Assembly (NCBI RefSeq): GCF_049319665.1
Contig: NZ_JBMOUD010000003.1
Location: 62,001-126,000 of the forward strand
DNA from: JBMOUD01 sp049319665
GTDB taxonomy: Bacteria > Pseudomonadota > Gammaproteobacteria > Enterobacterales > Enterobacteriaceae
Direction: 5' to 3'
DNA: 64,000 nucleotides
How positions within the stretch are numbered: the first letter of the stretch is position 1; each line of letters opens with the position of its first letter. The notes under the pieces are model-generated. The model was given only the letters and a program-made list of their open reading frames with translations. It was not told the origin of the DNA and searched no databases. The position numbers and the translations under genes were made by a program. Shown here piece by piece: positions 26,662-35,044 of this stretch.

Positions 26662-26821
26662 CATTATTCTTGGCTAGCGTTGTGTTTCTTACGTGATGTA
26701 TTTGAATTTTTTGATATCTCATTTTATTGATTTTTATATAAAAAATACCACCATCAAAAATCGTTTAAAAAAATGCATTTTATTTCTTGCTATTTACTAC
26801 ATAACATGAGTAAATGCAGTC

Positions 26822-26840
26822 AGCGTTGTGATACAACGCT
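26822..26840. terminator. Perfect hairpin downstream of lpxK
   Basis: AGCGTTGT-GAT-ACAACGCT, an 8-bp stem with 3-base loop, followed by ATTTAT. It lies 160 bases after lpxK and lacks a proper U-run, so terminator function is doubtful. Confidence 0.35.
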
Positions 26841-26842
26841 AT

Positions 26843-26968
26843 TTATGTACGAGTTAAGTTGTTCTCCCAAACGTTATCTAGATAGTCATCTGATTCCGCT
26901 TCAAAGAAGAACCTTCCAAAGCACCGCTCATAAGTAATATTTTTGAACAATCTAATATCTACGTTGTC
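26843..26968 (-). pseudogene. Possible C-terminal remnant of an unknown gene
   Basis: On the minus strand 41 codons are open after a TAA and end in TAA. The translation looks protein-like: DNVDIRLFKNITYERC, then FGRFFFEAESDDYLDN and VWENNLTRT. There is no ATG start or ribosome binding site. I do not recognise a family. It could be the tail of a decayed gene or chance. Confidence 0.25.
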
Positions 26969-27062
26969 TTATGACAAGGTTAATAATATCTGCAGATATT
27001 ATTAAGAATATGGATCGGTTTTTAAATTTAATTAAAACGACAGTTTTAATCTAACTTAGCAA

Positions 27063-27189
27063 TATATCCAAAATAATTGGAGTTGCATCAGGACGGCAAA
27101 GGAGTGCATCTCGATGAGCTTACTGTGGTCAGCGATTCGGGTAAGTCACTGCAGCCAACGCAGAGGCAACATCAAATATAACGGATATA
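27063..27189 (+). repeat. ERIC-like palindromic element, full length
   Basis: 127-bp imperfect palindrome. Outer ends TATATCCAAAATAATTGGAG and CAAATATAACGGATATA pair imperfectly; the middle (CGATGAGCTTAC and GATTCGGGTAAGTCA) resembles the ERIC core (GAGCTTAC, AAGTGACTGGGG). The length equals the classical 127-bp ERIC unit. Located upstream of the cold-shock gene. The element at 16742-16809 is a short relative. Confidence 0.7.
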
Positions 27190-27525
27190 AGTGGTAAAAG
27201 TAGAGTCGTGCATTTTGTCATCGTAATACATAAGTTAAAAGTATTGGTAGAACAGCCAATGTTAATTTAGATTTTTTACGATAATCTGAGCGTGCTTTGT
27301 TCAGAATGTGGCAGTCATCTGGCAAGAGCGAAAATGAAAGCTGTTGTTATGTGGCTTAAAGATAAGAATTATCTTTGTTTATCACTAAAAAATAGATAGT
27401 CACATTATGTGGCTAGGTTAATCTGCTCATAAGAGGTTTTTGATAAAGACAACTTTAGTATGGGCTCTCGCATCCGAACAATAATAAAAAGCGTTCATGG
27501 ATGCCCAAAGTAAAGGATTTTAAAT

Positions 27526-27738
27526 ATGATGTTAAAAATGGGTTTAGTAAAATGGTTCAATCAAGCTAAGGGTTATGGATTTATTTCTCCTCTTGATGGC
27601 TCTAGTGAGATTTACGTTAATCGTAATTCTATTGCGAATACACGTAATAAATCTCTTAATGCCGGTCAAAGCGTAGAGTTTACCGTATACAATAGCGCGG
27701 TACACGGCCCTGCAGCTGCAGATGTGATTGCGTTCTAA
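27526..27738 (+). CDS. Divergent cold-shock domain protein (CspA family)
   Basis: 70-residue single cold-shock domain protein. The N-terminal half is typical (MGLVKWFNQAKGYGFISPLDGS), with RNP1 KGYGFI; the C-terminus GPAAADVIAF is also conserved. RNP2, usually VFVHF, reads IYVNR here, so the RNA-stacking Phe and His are replaced. AAAGGA lies 8 bases before the ATG at 27526. A start two or four codons later is possible. CspA-family proteins are RNA chaperones; whether this one binds nucleic acid normally is open. Not present at this position in E. coli. Confidence 0.85.
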   Translation: MMLKMGLVKWFNQAKGYGFISPLDGSSEIYVNRNSIANTRNKSLNAGQSVEFTVYNSAVHGPAAADVIAF

Positions 27739-27756
27739 GGTTTGATGTTGTTCCCC

Positions 27757-27787
27757 AACCTGCAAAAAGCAACATTGCTAGCAGGTT
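27757..27787 (+). terminator. Hairpin after the cold-shock gene
   Basis: AACCTGC/GCAGGTT with an inner AGCAA/TTGCT stem, 19 bases after the stop. It is followed by AAAATAAC rather than a T-run, so it may stabilise the mRNA rather than terminate it. Confidence 0.4.
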
Positions 27788-27879
27788 AAAATAACTTGTC
27801 GATATCCATAGATTTAAGTTTGATGATGCTTTAATTGTACTCTTCTATGTCATCAACTTTATTATTTACGGGTATCGAT

Positions 27880-29109
27880 ATGTCTCTCCCGCTTCTATCC
27901 CTGACCTCTGCACGAGTGCTACATCTTGCTGCTCAGCAACTTCAACAGACTGCCAAAAAAACTGCAAAACCTGACGATGTACTCACCTGCATTCAGGCCA
28001 TGGGTTTGCTACAAATCGACACCATCAGCGTTGTCGCACGTAGCCCCTATTTAGTTCTGTTTAGCCGGTTAGGACAGTACCCTTTGACATGGCTTGATGG
28101 CGCTTTGGCAAATGGACAGCTCTTTGAGTATTGGGCGCATGAAGCTTGTTTTATTCCAATCGAACAATATTCTTTGTTTCGTCATCGTATGCTGGATCCC
28201 ACTAATATGGGATGGAAATATTCTCAGTCATGGGTAGATGACTATCAGCAGGATCTCAACGAACTCGTTGCCTTTATTGAAAAAAATGGCCCGGTAAGAT
28301 CGGCTGATTTTAAAGCACCGGCACGCCAAGGAAATGGGTGGTGGAATTGGAAACCGCATAAGAAGCATTTGGAAATGTTGTTTACGGCTGGTGAGCTGAT
28401 GGTTCGCGAACGGAAAAACTTCCAACGGGTCTACGATCTCCGACAACGGATACTTCCGTACTGGAACGATGAGAGGGATAGTCTGAATCAGCAAGATGCG
28501 CAAACAATCATGCTACAACGTTCAGCTCGTGCATTAGGGATTTTTAAAGCCGAGTGGCTTGCGGATTATTATCGTCTGAAAGGTGTGAAACCTCAGGCTA
28601 TTCTGACCCGATGGCTAGACGCTGGTGAAGTCATGGCCGTGAATGTGGAAGGTATTGAAGGGCCGATGTATTTGCATAATAGCCTCTATTCTATGCTAGA
28701 TAATGCTCAGCAAGGCAAATTGACCAGCAATGTTACAACGCTGCTTTCTCCGTTTGATCCCGTAGTATGGGATAGACGTCGTGCCTTATCACTGTTTGAT
28801 TTCGATTACCGTTTAGAATGTTATACGCCAGAAGCCAAGCGTCAGTACGGTTACTTTACCTTACCTATTTTACTTCGGGGTGAGTTAATAGGCAGAACCG
28901 ATGTAAAAATGCACCGCAAGCAGGGCGTGCTGGAAATAAAAAGCCTTTACCTCCAACCAAATGTTATGCCCAGCTCAAGGCAAATTAAAGATATAACGGG
29001 TGCTATCACTCGTTTTGCCCGCTGGCATAATGCTAAACAGATTACCATCGGCAATGTGCCCGCTGCGCTAGCGGTGCACTGGGGAGCTGGTTGGTTATTA
29101 GCTGATTGA
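27880..29109 (+). CDS. ycaQ: DNA interstrand-crosslink glycosylase YcaQ (AlkX)
   Basis: HTH_42-family DNA glycosylase that unhooks nitrogen-mustard type crosslinks and N7-alkyl lesions. The 409-residue product contains the catalytic Q-hydrophobic-D motif in LLQIDTI, plus ARSPYLVLFSRLG, EYWAHEACF, LSPFDPVVWDRRRA and RLECYTPEAKRQYGYF as in E. coli. The ATG at 27880 gives the conserved MSLPLLSL start; earlier in-frame starts (TTG 27835, ATG 27847) also exist and none has a good ribosome binding site. Confidence 0.92.
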   Translation: MSLPLLSLTSARVLHLAAQQLQQTAKKTAKPDDVLTCIQAMGLLQIDTISVVARSPYLVLFSRLGQYPLTWLDGALANGQLFEYWAHEACFIPIEQYSLFRHRMLDPTNMGWKYSQSWVDDYQQDLNELVAFIEKNGPVRSADFKAPARQGNGWWNWKPHKKHLEMLFTAGELMVRERKNFQRVYDLRQRILPYWNDERDSLNQQDAQTIMLQRSARALGIFKAEWLADYYRLKGVKPQAILTRWLDAGEVMAVNVEGIEGPMYLHNSLYSMLDNAQQGKLTSNVTTLLSPFDPVVWDRRRALSLFDFDYRLECYTPEAKRQYGYFTLPILLRGELIGRTDVKMHRKQGVLEIKSLYLQPNVMPSSRQIKDITGAITRFARWHNAKQITIGNVPAALAVHWGAGWLLAD

Positions 29110-29232
29110 TAAGGGGATAGCTAACGGCGATGTTTGTGTTGTGCTATTCTCTGCCACCATAGTGCAGCTGACCGTAAATGGGCGGCTGGCAAAAATGGCT
29201 ACTTTGCAGATTAGTGTCCTTCGGGAGGAAAA

Positions 29233-29415
29233 ATGGATCATCGTTTACTAGAAATCGTCGCTTGTCCGGTTTGCACCGGAAAACTTTATTTTAATAAAGA
29301 ATCTCAAGAGCTGGTATGCAAGGTTGACGGTCTGGCTTATCCGGTCCGTGATGGCATTCCGGTTTTGTTAGAAGTTGAAGCTCGTTCTCTGTCGGCTGAC
29401 GAGATACATCCATGA
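29233..29415 (+). CDS. ycaR: Trm112-like small protein YcaR
   Basis: 60-residue protein of the UPF0434/Trm112 family, with CPVC at residues 11-14 and CKVDGLAYPVRDGIPVLL, a short zinc-ribbon-like fold. Function unknown. GGGAGGAAAA precedes the ATG. Its stop overlaps the kdsB start (29412), so the pair is coupled, as in E. coli. Confidence 0.95.
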   Translation: MDHRLLEIVACPVCTGKLYFNKESQELVCKVDGLAYPVRDGIPVLLEVEARSLSADEIHP

Positions 29416-30173
29416 GTTTCATTGCCATCATTCCTGCACGTTTTGCTTCCAGCCGGCTGCCAGGCAAACCTCTGGCGGATATCAACGGCAAACCTATGAT
29501 CATTCATGTCATGGAACGCGCCCTTGAATCGGGTGCGGACCGCGTTATTGTCGCGACCGATCATGCCGATGTTGTTGCCGCCGTTGAGGCTGCTGGTGGA
29601 GAAGTCTGCTTAACTCGTGCCGATCATCAGTCGGGTACAGAGCGTTTGGCGGAAGTTATCGAGCGCTATGGTTTTGCTGATGACGATATTATCGTCAATG
29701 TTCAAGGCGATGAGCCACTTATCCCGGCAGTTATCGTTCGTCAAGTGGCTGAGAATCTGGCATCTTGTGATGCCGGCATGGCAACATTAGCAGTGCCGAT
29801 AGAGAGCGCTGAAGAAGCATTTAACCCTAATGCCGTCAAAGTCGTAATGGATGCTCAAGGTTATGCGCTTTATTTCTCACGTGCGACTATCCCGTGGGAA
29901 CGTGAGCGTTTTGCCAAATCAAAAGATCAGGTTGGCGATTGCTTCCTGCGCCATATCGGCATTTATGCTTATCGCGCTGGGTTTGTGCGCCGTTATGTCA
30001 CCTGGGAGCCGAGTGTGCTTGAGCAAATTGAGCTTCTGGAGCAGCTGCGCGTACTATGGTACGGCGAGAAAATCCACGTGGCGGTTGCTAAGGCCATCCC
30101 ATCTGTTGGCGTCGATACGCCAGAAGATCTGGCACGTGTTCGCGCTATCTTTGCAAATAATACAGACAACTAA
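29412..30173 (+). CDS. kdsB: 3-deoxy-manno-octulosonate cytidylyltransferase
   Basis: Activates Kdo as CMP-Kdo for lipopolysaccharide inner core synthesis. The 253-residue product has the nucleotide-binding PARFASSRLPGKPL (residues 8-21), NVQGDEPL, ALYFSRATIPW and the C-terminal GVDTPEDLARV. It overlaps ycaR by 4 bases and lies in the same region as msbA and lpxK, clustering lipid A/core functions. Confidence 0.97.
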   Translation: MSFIAIIPARFASSRLPGKPLADINGKPMIIHVMERALESGADRVIVATDHADVVAAVEAAGGEVCLTRADHQSGTERLAEVIERYGFADDDIIVNVQGDEPLIPAVIVRQVAENLASCDAGMATLAVPIESAEEAFNPNAVKVVMDAQGYALYFSRATIPWERERFAKSKDQVGDCFLRHIGIYAYRAGFVRRYVTWEPSVLEQIELLEQLRVLWYGEKIHVAVAKAIPSVGVDTPEDLARVRAIFANNTDN

Positions 30174-30200
30174 CCATTATCAATTTCGGTCGATATTATT

Positions 30201-30235
30201 AACGGAATGCCTTTTAAGCATTCCGTTTTTCTTTT
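30201..30235 (+). terminator. Rho-independent terminator after kdsB
   Basis: AACGGAATGC/GCATTCCGTT stem with a 7-base loop followed by TTTCTTTT, 27 bases after the kdsB stop. Confidence 0.88.
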
Positions 30236-30358
30236 CTGCTTCCAAACTCTATACGGCAAATCTGCAACTCTTTATCTATTTTTCTTTGATCTAAAACGGA
30301 GAAATTGCGACTCGATGGTTCCATGATAGACCTAATTTGGGGTCAGGGAGTTTTCTTT

Positions 30359-31252
30359 ATGGAACAGCTAAAAACAGAGTTGAGCATTGTGCTGGGCGAA
30401 AGGCTTTCTCGGCTAGAGCGCGTGAGTGAACAACCTTATGCCCATTTATTTGCCCTGTATGATGAGCAAGGTTATGCGATGCCGCTACTTGCTAAAAGCT
30501 TTACGTGCACGGGTATTGCCGCCCAAGAAGCCTATAAGCTTTCGATGTTGGCTCGCGATGGTTATGTTCGTCTGCCGACAGTTTATGGCGTGGTCACTTC
30601 GCATCAGGCACCCTATAAAGAAATTCTTCTTATTGAGCGCATGAGGGGAGTGAGTGCGGAAGCTCCTGCTCGAACGCCTGAACGCTGGGCATTGCTTATG
30701 GATCAAATCGTCGAGTCTTTATTGGCCTGGCATCGAATCGATAGCCATGGTGTGGTTGGTACAGTTGATAGCATGCAGGAAAACGGCTGGGCGAACTGGT
30801 ATAGCCAACGTATTGAGGTGCTATGGTCGACGGTGATTAATCTTAACCATCACCTGCTGTCATCAGAAGATAAAACAGTACTTTACCGTTCTCGTGCTGC
30901 TCTGGGAGCATTGTTTACCGATTTTAACGATAGTGCCGTTTTGGTTCATGGCAATCTCTCACTGCGGTGTTTACTTAAAGATTCGCGCAGCGACCAATTA
31001 CTGGCGATGATCAATCCTGGCACCGTACTTTGGGCGCCGCGAGAATTTGAGCTTTTCCGCCTTTGGGAAAGTGGTATGAGCGAACAATTACTGTTTAGCT
31101 ATTTGCAAAAAGCGCCGGTTAGTGAGTCGTTTATGGCCCGGCGCTGGCTATATCTGATGTGGGAGGCGATCTCTCATCTCATCCACACCGGTAAATTGGA
31201 GCGCGAGCAATTTGATCATGCACGTCACCAACTTTTACCTTGGCTAGAGTAG
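30359..31252 (+). CDS. ycbJ: YcbJ, aminoglycoside-phosphotransferase-like protein
   Basis: 297-residue protein, same length as E. coli YcbJ, of a kinase-like (APH) fold family without known substrate. Conserved stretches: MEQLKTELS, LLIERMRGVSAEAPARTPERW, VHGNLSLRCLLKDSRSDQLLAM (a degenerate APH catalytic loop, HGN instead of HGD) and WAPREFELFRLWE. The missing catalytic Asp suggests it may not be an active kinase. The ATG at 30359 has GGGAG 9 bases upstream and gives the E. coli start. It ends 1 base from the convergent elyC stop. Confidence 0.9.
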   Translation: MEQLKTELSIVLGERLSRLERVSEQPYAHLFALYDEQGYAMPLLAKSFTCTGIAAQEAYKLSMLARDGYVRLPTVYGVVTSHQAPYKEILLIERMRGVSAEAPARTPERWALLMDQIVESLLAWHRIDSHGVVGTVDSMQENGWANWYSQRIEVLWSTVINLNHHLLSSEDKTVLYRSRAALGALFTDFNDSAVLVHGNLSLRCLLKDSRSDQLLAMINPGTVLWAPREFELFRLWESGMSEQLLFSYLQKAPVSESFMARRWLYLMWEAISHLIHTGKLEREQFDHARHQLLPWLE

Positions 31253-31253
31253 T

Positions 31254-32027
31254 CTATTCTTCAGGCTTGGGGGCGGGAAGCATCCATTGCCAAAGCCGGC
31301 CGAGTGTTTCATACCAAGCCCGTTCGCTATGCGATAAATAAAGAGATTGCGGCGTTATTTTTTCCCATGAATTTAGCGGCGAATCGATAGCGAGTTGGTT
31401 GGCTGGTGCGGGCAAGGGATGTAATCCCTGTTGTTCGAAAAATATCATCGCTCTTGGTAAATGGCTGGCCGAAGTGACTAAGACAAAGGGTTGTTTGCCG
31501 ATGCGTAATGCCACTTGCTGCGCTTCCTGACGCGTATCTTTCGGTTTATCCAGAGTAATAATATCGTCTGCCGGAACACCCAGACTTTCAGCGACTAATG
31601 CTGATGTCTCCGCGCTACTTAGGGAATTTTCGGCGCTCTTTCCTCCGGTGAAAATTATCTTCGCGCCTGGATTTTGTCGGTAGATTCTGAGACCTTCAGC
31701 CAAGCGAGGTAAGCTATTATTAATCAAATTTGAGCTTGGTGCCCACTGTGGATTAAACGTATATCCACCGCCCAAAACCACAATATAATCTACTTTGCTG
31801 TGCGATTGATAAGTTGGATAGGTGTTTTCTAAGGGGCGCAATAGCCAATCTGCAACAGGCTGCAGACTTAAAAGGCCTAAAAATAGCCAACTCAGAGAGA
31901 AAATGATTTTCCCTGCTTTCTGATGATGCGTGAACCATAGCAATAACAACGCAATTGCCATCACAATTAATATCAGAGGCAAGGGCATCAATAGGCTGCC
32001 GATAAATTTTTTCAGAGCAAATAACAT
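31254..32027 (-). CDS. elyC: Envelope biogenesis factor ElyC (DUF218)
   Basis: Inner-membrane protein required in E. coli for normal peptidoglycan synthesis, probably through the undecaprenyl-phosphate carrier. The 257-residue product has two N-terminal hydrophobic segments (LLMPLPLILIVMAIALLLLW; IIFSLSWLFLGLLSLQ) and a periplasmic DUF218 domain with VDYIVVLGGG, SSNLINNSLPRL, IIFTGGKS and VTSASHLPRAM. The start at 32027 (MLFALKKF) matches E. coli and has AAGGA upstream; a start 12 codons earlier is possible. Confidence 0.92.
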   Translation of the reverse strand: MLFALKKFIGSLLMPLPLILIVMAIALLLLWFTHHQKAGKIIFSLSWLFLGLLSLQPVADWLLRPLENTYPTYQSHSKVDYIVVLGGGYTFNPQWAPSSNLINNSLPRLAEGLRIYRQNPGAKIIFTGGKSAENSLSSAETSALVAESLGVPADDIITLDKPKDTRQEAQQVALRIGKQPFVLVTSASHLPRAMIFFEQQGLHPLPAPANQLAIDSPLNSWEKITPQSLYLSHSERAWYETLGRLWQWMLPAPKPEE

Positions 32028-32224
32028 CAGATTTTGCGTCCTTTTGGGTGAAAAAAACGACATCCGACAGAGATTCTGCGCCGGAATGCTTTATTCTAAG
32101 TCAGGCTGTGCCAAAATAGCAGGCTTGGCGGTAATTTTATCCGTTGGCAAATACATACTCAAAATCATCGGTGTTGCCTCGATTGTGACGAGTATGACAA
32201 CTTTCAATCTTAAAGCAGGTGTTC

Positions 32225-33010
32225 ATGCAGGATCGCAACTTCGATGATATGGCCGAGAAGTTCTCGCGCAATATCTACGGTACGACGAAAGGGCGTATTC
32301 GTCAGGCTGTGCTTGGCCAGGATCTGCGAGAATTGCTGTCTACGCTCCCTCAGCGTCCGTTGCGTATCCTTGACGCCGGCGGCGGAGAAGGCCAAATGGC
32401 CTGTGAATTAGCCGCTTTAGGACATCAGGTATTGTTGTGTGATCTTTCCGGTGAGATGATCCGCCGCGCGAAAGCCGCTGCAGAAGAGAAAGGCGTCAGC
32501 GCAAACATGCAGTTTATCCATTGCGCGGCTCAAGATATATCTAGCCATTTGGAACAGCCGGTTGATCTGATATTGTTCCATGCGGTGATCGAATGGCTGG
32601 CTGAACCGCAACAGGCGCTGGCTGCGTTGCATGACTGCCTGGCTCCAGGCGGTGCGTTGTCATTAATGTTTTACAATGCTAATGGCTTACTCATGCGCCA
32701 TATGGTGTTGGGTAATTTTGGGCATGTAAACGCAGGGCTGCCTAAAATTAAAAAAAGTTCGTTGCTTCCCGATCATCCACTAGACCCTAATCAGGTTTAT
32801 CTGTGGATTGAACAACTTAAAATGCAGATTGTCGGAAAAACCGGTGTTAGAGTGTTTCACGATTATCTGCGTAACAGGCAACAGCATAAGCAGGATTTTG
32901 ACGAGCTTCTGGCGCTGGAACAGCGTTATTGCCGACAGGAGCCTTTTGTTAGTTTGGGTCGTTATATCCACGTGATGGCGCACAAGCCCAATCGAAAGGA
33001 CGATTTATGA
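32225..33010 (+). CDS. cmoM: tRNA 5-carboxymethoxyuridine methyltransferase CmoM
   Basis: SAM-dependent methyltransferase (formerly SmtA) that methylates cmo5U34 of certain tRNAs. The 261-residue protein has motif I LDAGGGEGQMA, MQFIHCAAQDISSHLEQPVDLILFHAV and the C-terminal RYCRQEPFVSLGRYIHV. The ATG at 32225 (AGG 7 bases upstream) gives the E. coli N-terminus MQDRNFDDMAEKFSRN. Its stop overlaps the mukF start by 4 bases, so it heads the cmoM-mukFEB operon. Confidence 0.96.
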   Translation: MQDRNFDDMAEKFSRNIYGTTKGRIRQAVLGQDLRELLSTLPQRPLRILDAGGGEGQMACELAALGHQVLLCDLSGEMIRRAKAAAEEKGVSANMQFIHCAAQDISSHLEQPVDLILFHAVIEWLAEPQQALAALHDCLAPGGALSLMFYNANGLLMRHMVLGNFGHVNAGLPKIKKSSLLPDHPLDPNQVYLWIEQLKMQIVGKTGVRVFHDYLRNRQQHKQDFDELLALEQRYCRQEPFVSLGRYIHVMAHKPNRKDDL

Positions 33011-34335
33011 GTGAATTTTCCCAGACTGTCCCCGAACTGGTCGCCTGGGCACGTAAAAATGACTTCTCAATTTCATTGCCCACGGAGCGGCTGGCTTTTC
33101 TTCTGGCGATTGCTACGCTAAATGGCGAGCGATTAGATGGGGAAATGAGTGAGGGGGAGCTGATTGATGCATTTCGTCACGTCAGCAAAGGTTTCGAGCA
33201 AACCAATGAAACCGTCACTGTACGTGCCAACAATGCCATCAACGATATGGTTCGACAAAGATTGCTTAACCGGTTTGTCAGTGAACTGGCGGATGGTAAT
33301 GCAATCTATCGCCTGACGCCGTTAGGTATTGGGATTACTGACTATTATATTCGTCAGCGGGAATTCTCAACGCTGCGCTTGTCTATGCAACTCTCGATTG
33401 TGGCACAAGAATTAAAACGTGCGGCTGACGCGGCTGAAGAGGGCGGCGATGACCTACATTGGCATCGTAATGTGTTTGCGCCGTTAAAATATTCAGTGGC
33501 TGAGATTTTCGACAGTATTGATATGACCCAGCGCATCATGGATGAACAGCAGCAGGGCGTGAAAGATGATATCGCCGCGTTGTTGAATAAAGACTGGCGC
33601 GCGGCGATTTCCAGCTGTGAAATATTGTTGTCTGAAACCTCCGGCACGCTACGAGAATTACAGGATACGCTCAATGCAGCCGGTGATTTGCTACAGGCAA
33701 ATTTATTGCGTATTCAGGATGCGATTATCGACGGCACGAGCTCGGCGCTCGGTTTTGTCGATAAGCTGGTTTATGACCTACAAAATAAACTCGACCGTAT
33801 TGTGAGTTGGGGCCAGCAGGCAATTGACCTGTGGATTGGCTATGACCGCCATGTGCACAAGTTTATTCGTACCGCCATTGATATGGATAAAAACCGCGTA
33901 TTTGCACAGCGTCTACGTCAGTCGGTACAAAACTATTTTGATAGCCCATGGACACTGACCTTCGCCAATGCTGAACGTCTGTTGGATATGCGCGATGAAG
34001 AGCTGGCTCTGCGCAGCGAAGAGGTGACCGGTGAGTTACCGCCGGATCTTGAATTCGAAGAATTCAGTGAAATAAGAGAACAGCTGATCGCATTGATCGA
34101 ACAGGCTTTGCAGATGTATCAGCAACAGAAGGTGCCACTCAATTTAGGTTTGGTTATGCGCGATTACCTTGAACAGTATCCACGCGCCCGCCACTTTGAT
34201 GTTGCGCGAATTATGGTCGACCAGGCTGTTCGTCTGGGTGTGGCCGAAGCAGATTTTTCAGGGTTGCCAGCACAGTGGCAGGCAATCAATGATTACGGAG
34301 CCAAGGTGCAGGCCCATGTCATCGACAAATATTGA
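33007..34335 (+). CDS. mukF: Chromosome partition protein MukF (kleisin)
   Basis: Kleisin subunit of the MukBEF condensin, which organises the chromosome with MatP and topoisomerase IV. The 442-residue product has an N-terminal winged-helix dimer domain (ELVAWARKNDFSISLPTERLAF), a long helical middle and a C-terminal winged helix that caps MukB heads. ATGA overlaps cmoM; its end overlaps mukE by 20 bases. Confidence 0.97.
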   Translation: MSEFSQTVPELVAWARKNDFSISLPTERLAFLLAIATLNGERLDGEMSEGELIDAFRHVSKGFEQTNETVTVRANNAINDMVRQRLLNRFVSELADGNAIYRLTPLGIGITDYYIRQREFSTLRLSMQLSIVAQELKRAADAAEEGGDDLHWHRNVFAPLKYSVAEIFDSIDMTQRIMDEQQQGVKDDIAALLNKDWRAAISSCEILLSETSGTLRELQDTLNAAGDLLQANLLRIQDAIIDGTSSALGFVDKLVYDLQNKLDRIVSWGQQAIDLWIGYDRHVHKFIRTAIDMDKNRVFAQRLRQSVQNYFDSPWTLTFANAERLLDMRDEELALRSEEVTGELPPDLEFEEFSEIREQLIALIEQALQMYQQQKVPLNLGLVMRDYLEQYPRARHFDVARIMVDQAVRLGVAEADFSGLPAQWQAINDYGAKVQAHVIDKY

Positions 34336-35044
34336 ACACATTATGCCAGCTAAGCTGGCACAGGCGTTGGCTAATTCCTTGTTCCCGGCTCTTGATAGCC
34401 AGTTACGTTCTGGTCGCCATATCGGTATCGATGAATTAGATAACCACGCCTTCCTGATGGATTATCAGGAAGAATTAGAGCTATTTTATAACCGCTATCA
34501 TGTTGAACTGCTGCGTGCGCCGGAAGGTTTCTTTTATTTGCGCCCACGTTCGACCACGCTTATCCCCCGTTCGGTACTTTCTGAACTGGATATGATGGTT
34601 GGGAAAATTCTCTGCTATCTGTACCTCAGCCCAGAACGCCTGGCGCATGAAGGCATCTTTACCCAGCAAGAAGTCTATGACGAACTGCTGAGCTTGGCTG
34701 ATGAAAGCAAACTGTTGAAATTCGTTAACCAGCGTTCTACCGGTTCGGATTTGGACCGCCAAAAGTTGCAAGAAAAGGTGAGAACATCGGTAAACCGTCT
34801 ACGCCGTCTGGGGATGGTCTTCTTCATGAGCACTGATAATAGCAAGTTCCGCATTACTGAAGCGGTGTTCCGTTTTGGGGCAGATGTGCGCAGTGGTGAT
34901 GACGCTCGTGAAGCGCAGTTACGTATGATCCGTGATGGCGAAGCCATGCCTATCGAGAATTCACTGTCACTCAGCGATGAGAGCGATGATGGTGAACAGC
35001 CGGCAGGAAACAGCACCGACGTTGGAGAGGATGAACAGGAATGA
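34316..35044 (+). CDS. mukE: Chromosome partition protein MukE
   Basis: KITE-type subunit that binds MukF. The 242-residue protein starts MSSTNIEHIMPAKLAQALAN and contains LRSGRHIGIDELDNHAFLMD, APEGFFYLRPRSTTLIPRS, LDMMVGKILCYLYLSPERLA and an acidic C-terminal tail. The frame runs about 50 codons further upstream, but there it overlaps mukF; the ATG at 34316 gives the known start and a 20-base overlap. Its stop overlaps mukB (ATGA). Confidence 0.97.
   Translation: MSSTNIEHIMPAKLAQALANSLFPALDSQLRSGRHIGIDELDNHAFLMDYQEELELFYNRYHVELLRAPEGFFYLRPRSTTLIPRSVLSELDMMVGKILCYLYLSPERLAHEGIFTQQEVYDELLSLADESKLLKFVNQRSTGSDLDRQKLQEKVRTSVNRLRRLGMVFFMSTDNSKFRITEAVFRFGADVRSGDDAREAQLRMIRDGEAMPIENSLSLSDESDDGEQPAGNSTDVGEDEQE

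Larger units (their letters stand above)
26662..27525. other. Gene-poor region between lpxK and the cold-shock gene
   Basis: About 860 AT-rich bases. It holds a hairpin (26822-26840), a possible gene remnant on the minus strand (26843-26968), an ERIC-like element (27063-27189) and a small 7-bp hairpin AAGATAA/TTATCTT at 27359-27375. The last 150-300 bases could be the long 5' leader typical of cold-shock mRNAs, but I see no clear cold-box. Confidence 0.5.

Noticed and set aside
16742..27189. CRISPR array.
   Set aside because: The repeats seen are two single palindromic elements of different length, far apart, with no regular spacers and no cas genes.
27063..27189. Riboswitch or tRNA-like element, because of the folded structure.
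   Set aside because: The sequence fits an ERIC-like palindrome better and no tRNA or riboswitch signatures are present.
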